64,000 bases of DNA from Streptomyces sp. 840.1 (GTDB lineage Bacteria > Actinomycetota > Actinomycetes > Streptomycetales > Streptomycetaceae). The notes beneath the pieces were generated by a model that saw only the letters and a program-made list of their open reading frames with translations, was not told the origin of the DNA and did not search any database. The stretch covers positions 3,973,001-4,037,000 of the forward strand of contig NZ_RJUU01000001.1 in the NCBI RefSeq assembly GCF_003751445.1, read 5' to 3'. The position numbers and the translations under genes were made by a program. Of this stretch, positions 34,531 to 42,525 are shown in pieces (within the stretch, counting starts at the first letter, position 1; every line of letters begins with the position of its first letter).

Positions 34531-36714
34531 ATGAGACGACAACTCGCCCGGCGCGCACGGCATGTGGCGTGCGCCGCCGCCCTGGCCCTCGGCGCGGCCT
34601 TCCTGGCCCCCGCCCCCGCGGGAGCCGCCGCGGCCGCTGACCCGTACGACGTGCTGGTCTTCTCCAAGACCGCCGGATTCCGGCACGACTCCATCCCGGC
34701 CGGCATCACCGCGATCCAGGAACTGGGCGCGGCGGACGGCTTCGACGTCACCGCCACCGAGGACGCCGCCGCCTTCACCCCGGGGAATCTCGCCGGGTAC
34801 GAGGCGGTGGTCTTCCTCTCCACCACCGGCGACGTCCTGAACACCGCGCAGCAGGACGCCCTGTCGGCGTACGTGGACGGCGGCGGCGGATTCGTCGGCG
34901 TCCACGCGGCCGCCGACACCGAGTACGACTGGCCGTCCTACGAACACCTCGTCGGCGCCTGGTTCAAGAGCCACCCGGCGATCCAGGAGGCGAAGGTCCT
35001 CACCGAGGACCACGCCAACCCGGCGACCTCGCACCTGGACGACGTGTGGACCAGGACCGACGAGCTGTACAACTACCGCACCAACCCGCGCGCCGACGTC
35101 CACGTGCTCCAGACCCTGGACGAGAGCAGCTACACCGGCGGCGAGATGGGCGGCGACCACCCGATCACGTGGTGCCACCCGCAGCAGCAGGGGCGGTCCT
35201 TCTACACCGGTCTCGGCCACACCATCGAGTCCTACAGCGATCCGGACTTCCGCCAACTGCTGCTCGGCGGCATCCAGTACGCGGCCGGCGCGGTGCAGGC
35301 CGACTGCGGCTCCGGAGCCACGGACCCCGGTGACGACCCCGTGGAGGCGGAGTCGTACACCTCCTCCTCCGGCGTGCAGAGCGCAGCGCACGCCGGAGCG
35401 GGCGGCGGGGCCACCCTCGGCTACATCGACAACGGCGACTGGGCGGGCTACGCCTCGGTCGACACGGCCGGGGCCGCCTCCTTCACCGCCAAGGTCTCGT
35501 CGGCCGGGGCGGGCGGCACCATCGAGGTGCGCTCCGGCTCGGCCACCGGAGCGCTGCTCGGCTCGGTGGACGTCGCCCCGACCGGCGGCTGGGAGACCTT
35601 CACCCAGGTGACCGGCGCCCTCAGCGGCGCCGGTTCGGGCCCGCTGTTCCTCCGGTTCACCGGCGGAGCGGGCTCCCTCTTCGACATCGACAGCTTCACG
35701 CTGGCCGGGAAGCAGGGGACCAAGGCCGCCGGCTCCTCCAACGTGCACCTCTTCTACTACCCCTGGTACGGCACCCCGGAGACCAACGGCAGCTGGCGCC
35801 ACTGGGAACAGGGCGGCCACACCCCGCCCGACGACATCGGCGCCGACCTCTACCCGAAGCTCGGCCCGTACGACTCCGGCGACGCCGCCGGGGCCGTCGA
35901 GCAGCACATGAAGTGGATCGAGCAGTCGGGCGCCGGAGTCATCGTCTACAGCTGGTGGGGACAGGGCGGCTACGAGGACAAGCTCGCCCCGGCAGTCCTG
36001 GCAGCCGCCGCCCGGCACGGCATCAAGGTCGCCTGGCACATCGAACCGTACGGCGACCGGACGGCGGCCTCCGTGGTCGACGACATCGCCTATCTGAACG
36101 CCACGTACGGCGACAGCCCCGCCTACTACCGGGACGCCGAGCACGGCAACCGTCCGGCGTTCTACATCTTCGAGAGCCTGAGGATCCAGGACTGGACGGC
36201 GCTGGACGCCGTGCGCGACAGCGCCATCGTCCTCGCCCAGACCACCGACACCACCAAGGTCGCGCACTTCGGCGGGATCTACACCTACGACGGCATCGCC
36301 GGTGCCACCGCCCCAGGCTGGAAGCAGGCGGGGGAGTACGCCGAGGCCAACAACCTGGTCTGGGCGCCCTCGGTCGCCCCCGGCTACATCGACGACCGGG
36401 CCGTTCCCGGCAACACCACACCCACCCTGGGACGCGAGGACGGCGCCTCCTACGACCTGGAGTGGAGCAACGCGCTCGACCCGGCCATCGGCGGATCGCC
36501 CTCCTGGGTCTCCGTCACCTCCTTCAACGAATGGCACGAGGGCAGCCCGATCGAACCCGCGTCGGGCAACCCGCCCGCCGGACACGGCTACCAGAGTTAC
36601 GAAGGGGCGTACGGGAAGACGGGGGCCGCCGCCGAGACGGCCTACCTCGACCGGACGGCGTACTGGGCGCAGAAGTTCGAACAGCAGCGCACCGCCGCCG
36701 CGTCCGCGCACTGA
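34531..36714 (+). CDS. Secreted ThuA-CBM6-GH99-like fusion protein
   Basis: A 727-residue secreted protein of three parts. A signal peptide (about 1-35) is followed by a ThuA-like glutamine-amidotransferase-fold domain at 36-255 (VLVFSKTAGFRHDSI, GGGGFVGVHAAADTEY, HPITWCHP). A CBM6 lies at about 270-390 (YIDNGDWAGYASVD), close in sequence to the CBM6 of the upstream protein. A GH99/GH71-type TIM barrel follows at 405-720 (HLFYYPWYGTPETNGSWRHW, GVIVYSWWGQGGYEDKL, VTSFNEWHEGSPIEP with the terminal acid pair). GH99 enzymes are endo-acting on alpha-mannosides. ThuA proteins act on 3-keto sugars in trehalose metabolism. The fusion suggests one polymer substrate. Confidence 0.85.
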   Translation: MRRQLARRARHVACAAALALGAAFLAPAPAGAAAAADPYDVLVFSKTAGFRHDSIPAGITAIQELGAADGFDVTATEDAAAFTPGNLAGYEAVVFLSTTGDVLNTAQQDALSAYVDGGGGFVGVHAAADTEYDWPSYEHLVGAWFKSHPAIQEAKVLTEDHANPATSHLDDVWTRTDELYNYRTNPRADVHVLQTLDESSYTGGEMGGDHPITWCHPQQQGRSFYTGLGHTIESYSDPDFRQLLLGGIQYAAGAVQADCGSGATDPGDDPVEAESYTSSSGVQSAAHAGAGGGATLGYIDNGDWAGYASVDTAGAASFTAKVSSAGAGGTIEVRSGSATGALLGSVDVAPTGGWETFTQVTGALSGAGSGPLFLRFTGGAGSLFDIDSFTLAGKQGTKAAGSSNVHLFYYPWYGTPETNGSWRHWEQGGHTPPDDIGADLYPKLGPYDSGDAAGAVEQHMKWIEQSGAGVIVYSWWGQGGYEDKLAPAVLAAAARHGIKVAWHIEPYGDRTAASVVDDIAYLNATYGDSPAYYRDAEHGNRPAFYIFESLRIQDWTALDAVRDSAIVLAQTTDTTKVAHFGGIYTYDGIAGATAPGWKQAGEYAEANNLVWAPSVAPGYIDDRAVPGNTTPTLGREDGASYDLEWSNALDPAIGGSPSWVSVTSFNEWHEGSPIEPASGNPPAGHGYQSYEGAYGKTGAAAETAYLDRTAYWAQKFEQQRTAAASAH

Positions 36715-36728
36715 GCGGACCCACGACG

Positions 36729-36760
36729 AACGGCAGCGTCCCGGCGGGGACGCTGCCGTT
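36729..36760. terminator. Strong bidirectional terminator
   Basis: A perfect 14-bp stem, AACGGCAGCGTCCC and complement, with loop GGCG. It sits between the convergent carbohydrate operon and the transporter gene. Confidence 0.85.
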
Positions 36761-36778
36761 CTCCTTGCGCCCGGGCCC

Positions 36779-38017
36779 TCAGGCGTCCCGCTGGATGGTC
36801 CGCATCCGCCCGTACGCGTACACACAGCCGGCCAGCGCCAGATCGGACAGCAGCATGAAACCGATCGAGTACGAGCCCTTCGAGCTGTAGATCGCGCCCA
36901 TGACCAGCGGCGGGACGAAGCCGCCGAGACCGCCCATCGCGCCGACGATCCCGGTGACGCTGCCCACCTTGGCCTGCGGAGTCACCTGCGAGACGAGGGC
37001 GAAGACACTGCCGCTCGCGGTACCGAGACCGGCGGCCATGATCAGCAGCGCGACCGTCCCGCCGGGCACCAGCTTCGGGTCGAAGGCCTGGACGATCGCC
37101 ATCAGGGCGGCCACCCCGAGCGCCGCCGAGGAGACCAGCGCCGGGTGCATCCGGTCCGAGAGCCAGCCGCCGATCGGCCGGAAGACCACCGTGACCAGGG
37201 CGAACCCGGCGGCCTTCGTACCGGCGTCGGTGGGGGAGAGGTCGTACCAGGTCTTCAGGTACGTCGGCAGGTAGACGCCGAACGCCACGATGCCGCCGAA
37301 GCCGATCGCGTACAGCGCCGACAGCTCCCACGTCACCCGCAGCCGCCCCGCCGCACCCAGCCGGTGGGCCAGGGTGTCCGTCGGCACCTGCCGCCCCGGC
37401 CGGTCGTTGACCAGCACCGCCGCCAGCGCCGCGTACACCACGAGCGCCCCGGCGACCACCAGGAACGGCAGGTTGTCACCGTGCTCGGCGATCCGCGGGG
37501 TGAAGTACCCGGACAGCGCCACACCGCCCATGCCCATGCCGAACACCCCGAGGGCCAGGCCCCGTTCGGCGGGCGGGAACCACGAGTTGACCAGCGGGAT
37601 ACCGATCGCGAACGTGGTACCGCCCAGGCCCAGCAGGAAGCCCACCGCCAGCATCGCGCCGTAGGAGTTCTTCGCCGGGATCAGCAGCAGCACCGGCACG
37701 ATGGTGAGCGCCGAGATCAGCGGGAACATCAGCCGCGCACCGAACTTGTCGGTGAGCGCGCCCACCGGGATCCGGCCCAGCGAACCGACCAGCACGGGCA
37801 CGGCCACCAGCAGCGACTGCTGGAACGAGCTCAGCCCGAGCCGCTCCTTGTAGGAGTCGGACATGGGCGCGATCAGGTTCCACGCCCAGAAGGTGAGCGC
37901 GAAGCCGATCGTGGCCATCACGAGGTTGCGATAGGCGGCGCCGGAGGCGCCCGGGGCGGCCGGTGCCGGTGACTGCTTGACGGCTGTGTCCACACAGTCA
38001 GTCAAGGGCGCGGCCAT
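36779..38017 (-). CDS. MFS transporter of the nitrate/nitrite porter (NNP) type
   Basis: A 412-residue, 12-helix transporter. FLLGLGGTTFAIGIPLVNSW with FPPAERG matches the nitrate-signature region of NarK-like porters, and the second half repeats the motif more weakly (AAGLGTASGSVFALVSQVTP). Loop motifs GALTDKFGARLMF and GGWLSDRMHPALVS are standard MFS. ATG 38017 is chosen; the longer frame crosses the lrp gene. Nitrate or nitrite is likely but no nitrate reductase genes are here. It is divergent from the Lrp regulator. Confidence 0.82.
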   Translation of the reverse strand: MAAPLTDCVDTAVKQSPAPAAPGASGAAYRNLVMATIGFALTFWAWNLIAPMSDSYKERLGLSSFQQSLLVAVPVLVGSLGRIPVGALTDKFGARLMFPLISALTIVPVLLLIPAKNSYGAMLAVGFLLGLGGTTFAIGIPLVNSWFPPAERGLALGVFGMGMGGVALSGYFTPRIAEHGDNLPFLVVAGALVVYAALAAVLVNDRPGRQVPTDTLAHRLGAAGRLRVTWELSALYAIGFGGIVAFGVYLPTYLKTWYDLSPTDAGTKAAGFALVTVVFRPIGGWLSDRMHPALVSSAALGVAALMAIVQAFDPKLVPGGTVALLIMAAGLGTASGSVFALVSQVTPQAKVGSVTGIVGAMGGLGGFVPPLVMGAIYSSKGSYSIGFMLLSDLALAGCVYAYGRMRTIQRDA

Positions 38018-38104
38018 GCCCCCGGCCCGTCGGCGTGCTCCATCCGGGGGCCGGGAACGACCCGTCCGAAGTCGCGAATGTCCGAAAGCTGCGACAATCG
38101 CGGT

Positions 38105-38536
38105 ATGGACCGTCTGGACAGGGAAATCCTCGGCGTTCTCCAGGAGGACGCGCGGATCTCGTACCGCGATCTGGGAGCGCGGGTCGGGCTCAGCGCCAAC
38201 GCGGCGGCCGACCGGGTGCGGCGGCTGCGCCGGGACGGCGTCATCCGCGGCTTCACCGTGATCATCGACCCGGCCGCCGACACCCGGACCGGCCTCGTCG
38301 TCTTCATCGACGTCACCCTGCGTATGGACACCACCAACGAGGTCTTCGAGCGGGCCGTGCTGACCCTGCCCGGAATCACCGAGGTGGTGCATGTGACGGG
38401 CGGGCACGACTACCTCGTACGGGCCACCGCCGCCGACACCGCGGCGCTGGACGCGCTGCTGCGCAGGCTGCGGCGGGAGGCGGGCGTCGCCCACTCCAGC
38501 ACCAGGGTCGCGCTCAGAGGGGCGCCTGCCAGCTGA
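38105..38536 (+). CDS. Lrp/AsnC-family regulator
   Basis: A 143-residue feast/famine regulator. MDRLDREILGVLQEDARISY leads into an HTH (LGARVGLSANAAADRVRRL), then a RAM ligand-binding domain with GHDYLVRATAADTAALD. ATG 38105 is preferred over an ATG 27 bases upstream. It is divergent from the NNP transporter. The last 23 bp overlap, tail to tail, the 3' end of the histidine kinase gene. Confidence 0.88.
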   Translation: MDRLDREILGVLQEDARISYRDLGARVGLSANAAADRVRRLRRDGVIRGFTVIIDPAADTRTGLVVFIDVTLRMDTTNEVFERAVLTLPGITEVVHVTGGHDYLVRATAADTAALDALLRRLRREAGVAHSSTRVALRGAPAS

Positions 38537-40097
38537 CGGCAGGCGGCCGCGTGCCGTCCTCCTCCCGCCCGTCGTCCCGGACCGTCAGCCGGACGGCGGC
38601 CCGGCCGTCCGGCAGTACCGCCGTCGCGTCGACCACCACCTCGATCTCCGAGACCCCGGACCGCCGGTGCGCGGCCGCCAGCGCTCCGCGCAGCGCGGCC
38701 AGCAGCTGCCCGCTCACCGGCTCCCGCACGAGGGCGTCCACCGCCCCGGTGAAGTGCACCGACGGCTGGAAGCCGAGCACCGAGCCCGCGCCCCGGGTCT
38801 CCCGCAGCACCTGGCCGCGGAAGGTGGTGGGGGCCTGGGCGGGGGGCTGCTGGAGGGCGAAGATGGTCGTGCGGACCTCCTGGATCGTGGAGTCCAGCTC
38901 GTCGACGGCCCTGCCCAGCAGTTCGTCGGTCTGCCCGGTGGCGGCGCGGCGGCGGGTCGACTCCAGCATCATCTCGGTGGCGAACAGCCGCTGGACGACG
39001 AGATCGTGCAGATCGCGGGCGATCCGGTCCCGGTCCTCGTACACCGCGAGCTGCTCCCGGTCGTGCTGCGCGTCCGCCAGGACCAGTGCGAGGGCGGCCT
39101 GCGAGGCGAACTGCGAGGCCAGCAGCCGGTCCACCGCCGTGTACGGGCGGGCGCCGCGCCGCCGGGGCAGGGCGAGGGTGCCGATGAGCCGCCCGCCGCT
39201 CTGCAGCGGCAGCATCATGCTGGGGCCGAAGCGGGACCGTACGTGGGTGGTCATCCGGGGATCGGTCGCGGAGTCCTCCAGGAAGACCGGCTCGCCGCCC
39301 AGCAGCTGCACCAGGACGGGGGAGCCGGGTTCGATGGCGGTGCCCACCAGGCCGGCCGGATCCTCCAGCGTGGAGGCGGCGACGATCTCCATGCCGCCCT
39401 CCTCGGTCGGCTGGAGGATCACCCCGGCCGTCGCGTCGCTGAGGATTCTGGCCCGTTCCGCCACGGTCATCAGGGCGTCGGCCGCGTTCTCGCCGGTCAG
39501 CAGGGTGTTGGTGACGGCGGCGGCGCCCTCGATCCAGCGTTCGCGCCGGCGGACCGTGTCGTAGAGCCGGGCGTTGCCGATCGCGATCCCGGCCTGCGAG
39601 GCGAGGACCCGCAGGAGTGCCGCGTCGGTCTCGGTGAAGTGCGCGGTGCTCTTCTCGGTGAGGTAGATGTTCCCGAAGACCTCGTCGTGGACCAGGATCG
39701 GGGCGCCGAGGAACGAGCGCATCGGGGGGTGGCCCGGGGGCATTCCGGTGGCGCGCGGGTCGGCGGTGAGGTCGTCGGAGCGCAGCGGCCGCGACTCCTC
39801 GATGAGCGCGCCGAGCATGCCCGTGTGGCCGTCCGGGAAGTCCCCGACGGCGGCCTGTTCGTCGTCGGTCAGGCCGTGGATGAACAGTTCCCGGATGGTG
39901 CCGCGCGCGGGGTCCAGTACGCCCAGCGCGCCGTAGCGGGCCCCGGTGAGGGCGGCGGCGGTGTCGATGATCTGCTGGAGGGTGGCCCGTAGTTCGAGAT
40001 CGGTGCCGACGCTCAGCACCGCCTCCAGGAGCATCGGCAGCCGGGGTGCCTGCGGGACCCTTCCGCGGGGCGCCGGGTCGCGTGGTTCGTCGGTCAT
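38514..40097 (-). CDS. GAF-domain histidine kinase, DevS-like, with degenerate ATPase end
   Basis: A 527-residue sensor of the DevS/DosS type. Two GAF domains lie at about 35-185 and 205-350; a HisKA_3 helix has the phospho-accepting His in RDRIARDLHDLVVQRLFATE near 380. The ATPase domain is short: the N-box position reads ALRGALAAAHRRSGV without the conserved Asn, the G1 DxGxG is replaced by VRDDGREEDGT, and the protein ends there without a G2 box. Kinase activity is therefore doubtful. No response regulator is adjacent. ATG 40097 starts at MTDEPRDPAPRG. It may sense redox, gas or a small ligand. Confidence 0.82.
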   Translation of the reverse strand: MTDEPRDPAPRGRVPQAPRLPMLLEAVLSVGTDLELRATLQQIIDTAAALTGARYGALGVLDPARGTIRELFIHGLTDDEQAAVGDFPDGHTGMLGALIEESRPLRSDDLTADPRATGMPPGHPPMRSFLGAPILVHDEVFGNIYLTEKSTAHFTETDAALLRVLASQAGIAIGNARLYDTVRRRERWIEGAAAVTNTLLTGENAADALMTVAERARILSDATAGVILQPTEEGGMEIVAASTLEDPAGLVGTAIEPGSPVLVQLLGGEPVFLEDSATDPRMTTHVRSRFGPSMMLPLQSGGRLIGTLALPRRRGARPYTAVDRLLASQFASQAALALVLADAQHDREQLAVYEDRDRIARDLHDLVVQRLFATEMMLESTRRRAATGQTDELLGRAVDELDSTIQEVRTTIFALQQPPAQAPTTFRGQVLRETRGAGSVLGFQPSVHFTGAVDALVREPVSGQLLAALRGALAAAHRRSGVSEIEVVVDATAVLPDGRAAVRLTVRDDGREEDGTRPPAVSWQAPL

Positions 40098-40117
40098 CCG
40101 CCGCAGACCTGCGGCGC

Positions 40118-41155
40118 TCAGCAGGCGAGCGGGTCGAGGACCATGGGGCGGATCTTGCCGTCCAGCATGGCGCCGAGTCCCAGGACCGAGCAGACGTCGG
40201 GCCGCTCGGCGATGCGCACCGGCATGCCAGTCGCGTCGCGCAGCATCTGGTCGAGGCCGGGCAGCAGGGCGCTGCCGCCGACCATCATGATCCCGCAGTC
40301 CGCGAGGTCGGCCACCAGATCGGGCGGGCAGTCCCGCAGCACCTTGCCCAGGCCGTCCAGGACCGAGGTCAGCGGGCGGTGGATCGCCTGCCGCACGGCC
40401 GCGGTGTCGACCTGTACGGAGCGGGCCAGGCCGGTCGCCACGTCCCGGCCGTGGATCTCGGTCACGGCGGGCCCGTGCGGGGTCAGGCCGTTGCCGCTGA
40501 GCGCCAGCTGCAGGGGGCGTACGGACTGGCTCGGCAGCATCAGCTCGTGGTACTGGCGCAGGTGCTGGATCACCGCGTGGTCGATCGCGTCGCCGCCGAT
40601 GGGGATGCGCACGGCGGTCACGATCGAGCCGAGCGAGAGCACCGCGATCTGGGTCGTCGCGGCCCCGCACACCATGATCATGGTGGCGGTCGGCTGTTCG
40701 ACCGGTAGTCCGCAGCCGACGGCCGCCGCGATCAGGGTGTCGACCAGCTCCACGCGGCGGGCGCCGAGGCCGACCATGGTCTCGACGGCGGCCCGCTGGG
40801 CCAGCGGATCGCTGTCGTGCGGGGTGCAGGCGGCGGCGCGCAGCCGGGGCTTGCGGCGCAGCTGCCGGCGGAGCTTGTCGCCCAGCAGCTGGCGCAGCAT
40901 GCGCTGGGCCATCTCGATGTCCACGACGGTCCCGCCGGAGACCGGCCGGACCACCCGGATGTACTCGGGGGTGCGGCCCGTCATCTGTTCGGCGAGCGCG
41001 CCGACGGCGATGAGCGATCCGGTACGGGTGTTCACGGCGGCGGCGCTCGGCTCGTCGACGACGAGGCCGAGCCCCTTGACGTACACCCGGGTCCGGGCGG
41101 CCCCGAGGTCGACGGCGACATGGCAACGGCGCAACTGATCGAGGCTGACGGTCAC
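40118..41155 (-). CDS. mbl: MreB-like actin homologue Mbl
   Basis: A 345-residue member of the MreB/Hsp70 ATPase fold. Phosphate-1 loop CHVAVDLGAARTRVYVKG, phosphate-2 MIMVCGAATTQIAVLS and the adenosine loop MMVGGSALLPGLDQMLRD are recognisable, but all are more divergent than in MreB, as in the Streptomyces Mbl protein, which is linked to spore-wall synthesis. GTG 41155 gives a normal N-terminus. The location beside matB-region genes fits SCO2451 as I recall. The usual mreCD/pbp2 cluster is not next to it. Confidence 0.8.
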   Translation of the reverse strand: MTVSLDQLRRCHVAVDLGAARTRVYVKGLGLVVDEPSAAAVNTRTGSLIAVGALAEQMTGRTPEYIRVVRPVSGGTVVDIEMAQRMLRQLLGDKLRRQLRRKPRLRAAACTPHDSDPLAQRAAVETMVGLGARRVELVDTLIAAAVGCGLPVEQPTATMIMVCGAATTQIAVLSLGSIVTAVRIPIGGDAIDHAVIQHLRQYHELMLPSQSVRPLQLALSGNGLTPHGPAVTEIHGRDVATGLARSVQVDTAAVRQAIHRPLTSVLDGLGKVLRDCPPDLVADLADCGIMMVGGSALLPGLDQMLRDATGMPVRIAERPDVCSVLGLGAMLDGKIRPMVLDPLAC

Positions 41156-41304
41156 GGCGGGTCTCCCGAGAGCGCTGATGGGGGTACCGACGGGCAGCCG
41201 GCTGTCCTCGTATCGTGCGCCGGTGGGAGGCGTTGTGCGCGCTGGGATGCGCCGTAGGGGGGACGGAGCTGACGGCGCGTCGGCCGGTGGCCGGCGAAGG
41301 TGCC

Positions 41305-41907
41305 TCAGCGCGGCAGCAGCCGCTGGAACAGGCCCCAGGTGAACTCCGCGACATACGGGTCGCCGACGGCCGGGGCGGCCGTCCGCGCGCTCGGCGGAGC
41401 GGTCGCCGGAGCGGTGATCGCGAGCGCCCAGCGGGTCGGCGCGCTGCCCTCCATCGGGCGGGCCGGGGCGAAGGCCCGCGCCACCTCGTCCACGGTGCAC
41501 GACCAGGGGCGCAGGTCCCGCACCGAGCCGAGGTCGGGGGCGGCCGCGCCGGGGGCCCGCACCAGCCACTCGTTCCACACCGCCCCGCCGGGCCCGGCCA
41601 TCACCTCGAACCGCAGATCCGGCCAGAGCGGCACCGGCCACAGCAGCGCGTCGCACTCCAGGTCACCGACCGTGCGGCGCAGCGAGGTCTCGGGCTCGCC
41701 GAGCACGGAACGGTAGCGGCGCAGCGCCCCCCGCCCCCTCGGCGCCCGCACCATGGCCTGCCAGCGCCGGTTGGCCTCGCGCATCTCCGCGAGCGTGGCG
41801 CTCAGCTCGTGCCGGGCGTCCTCGACGAGATCCGGCTGGTGGTCGGCCATCCGGCGCAGCAGGACGAGCTGGAACTCGCGGGGGCCGAAAGCAGGGGGAG
41901 CGCTCAT
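41305..41907 (-). CDS. Conserved actinobacterial protein, unknown function
   Basis: A 200-residue soluble protein without a domain I can name. The N-terminal half is helical and charged (DLVEDARHELSATLAEMREA); the rest contains LRFEVMAGPGGAVWNEWLVR and ends VAEFTWGLFQRLLPR. Codon use is normal for the region. It starts at ATG 41907, 39 bp after the MarR stop, so it may be cotranscribed with the marR gene. Confidence 0.65.
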   Translation of the reverse strand: MSAPPAFGPREFQLVLLRRMADHQPDLVEDARHELSATLAEMREANRRWQAMVRAPRGRGALRRYRSVLGEPETSLRRTVGDLECDALLWPVPLWPDLRFEVMAGPGGAVWNEWLVRAPGAAAPDLGSVRDLRPWSCTVDEVARAFAPARPMEGSAPTRWALAITAPATAPPSARTAAPAVGDPYVAEFTWGLFQRLLPR

Positions 41908-41945
41908 GGGACCCAACGCTTCCACACGGGCCGCCCCGAGGGGGC

Positions 41946-42380
41946 TCAGGCCTGCGGTTCCATGCCCAGCATCCGGCGCAGCAGGTCCCGCAGCACCGCG
42001 CGGTCCGCGTCGGAGAGGCCGGCCAGCGGTTCGCGGGCGAAGTCGAGCGACTCGCGCAGCTGCCGTGCCGTCCGGGTGCCCTTCTCGGTGGGCGCGGCCA
42101 GCTTCACCCGCCGGTCGGCCGGATCGGGGCGGCGCTCCACCAGGCCGCGCACCTCCAGCCGGTCCACGATGCCGGTCACGTTGGACGGCTCGCACTTCAG
42201 CTTCTGCGCGATCCTGCGCATCGGCATCGGCTCCAGGGAGAGCAGTCCGAGGACCCTGGCCTGTGCGCCGGTGAGGCTGTGCGTGGCCGCGGCCTGCTCG
42301 TACTCCTCGTAGTAGCGCGCCACGACGGTGCCGATGAGCTCGACGACTTCGAGGGTCAGTGGGTCTGTACGAGTGGCCAT
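41946..42380 (-). CDS. MarR-family transcriptional regulator
   Basis: A 144-residue winged-helix regulator: HSLTGAQARVLGLLSLEPMP, HTH RIAQKLKCEPSNVTGIVDRL, wing RRPDPADRRVKLAAPT. One cysteine (in KLKCEPSN) sits in the recognition helix region; the N-terminal sensing Cys of OhrR is absent. It is divergent from the oxidoreductase gene at 42526, with an AT-rich 145-bp gap containing a palindrome. It may also influence ohr farther downstream. Confidence 0.9.
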   Translation of the reverse strand: MATRTDPLTLEVVELIGTVVARYYEEYEQAAATHSLTGAQARVLGLLSLEPMPMRRIAQKLKCEPSNVTGIVDRLEVRGLVERRPDPADRRVKLAAPTEKGTRTARQLRESLDFAREPLAGLSDADRAVLRDLLRRMLGMEPQA

Positions 42381-42402
42381 GGCGCCCAGGATAGCCGGTT
42401 AC

Positions 42403-42448
42403 TTGACAACATGAAATATCCAGGCGCATGGTTGTTTCACATGGTGAA
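42403..42448 (+). promoter_or_regulatory. Divergent promoter with MarR-type palindrome
   Basis: A consensus TTGACA (42403) is followed by an AT-rich spacer and the palindrome TTCAC-ATG-GTGAA (42436-42448). This overlap would let MarR block the oxidoreductase promoter. Confidence 0.5.
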
Positions 42449-42525
42449 GCTTTTCCGCTCCGGCCGAACGGCTTCCCGCGACACCGCCCCCCGATCCCCC
42501 GAGACACCGAGGAGACACCGAGCCC

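Noticed and set aside
33409..36825. A 1,138-codon open frame opposite the carbohydrate operon
   Set aside because: It is antisense to two well-supported secreted proteins, has a Gly/Val/Arg-rich make-up typical of GC-rich shadow frames, and shows no domain.
41946..42380. Calling this MarR protein OhrR because ohr is nearby
   Set aside because: The N-terminal sensing cysteine of OhrR is absent and another oxidoreductase gene lies between them.
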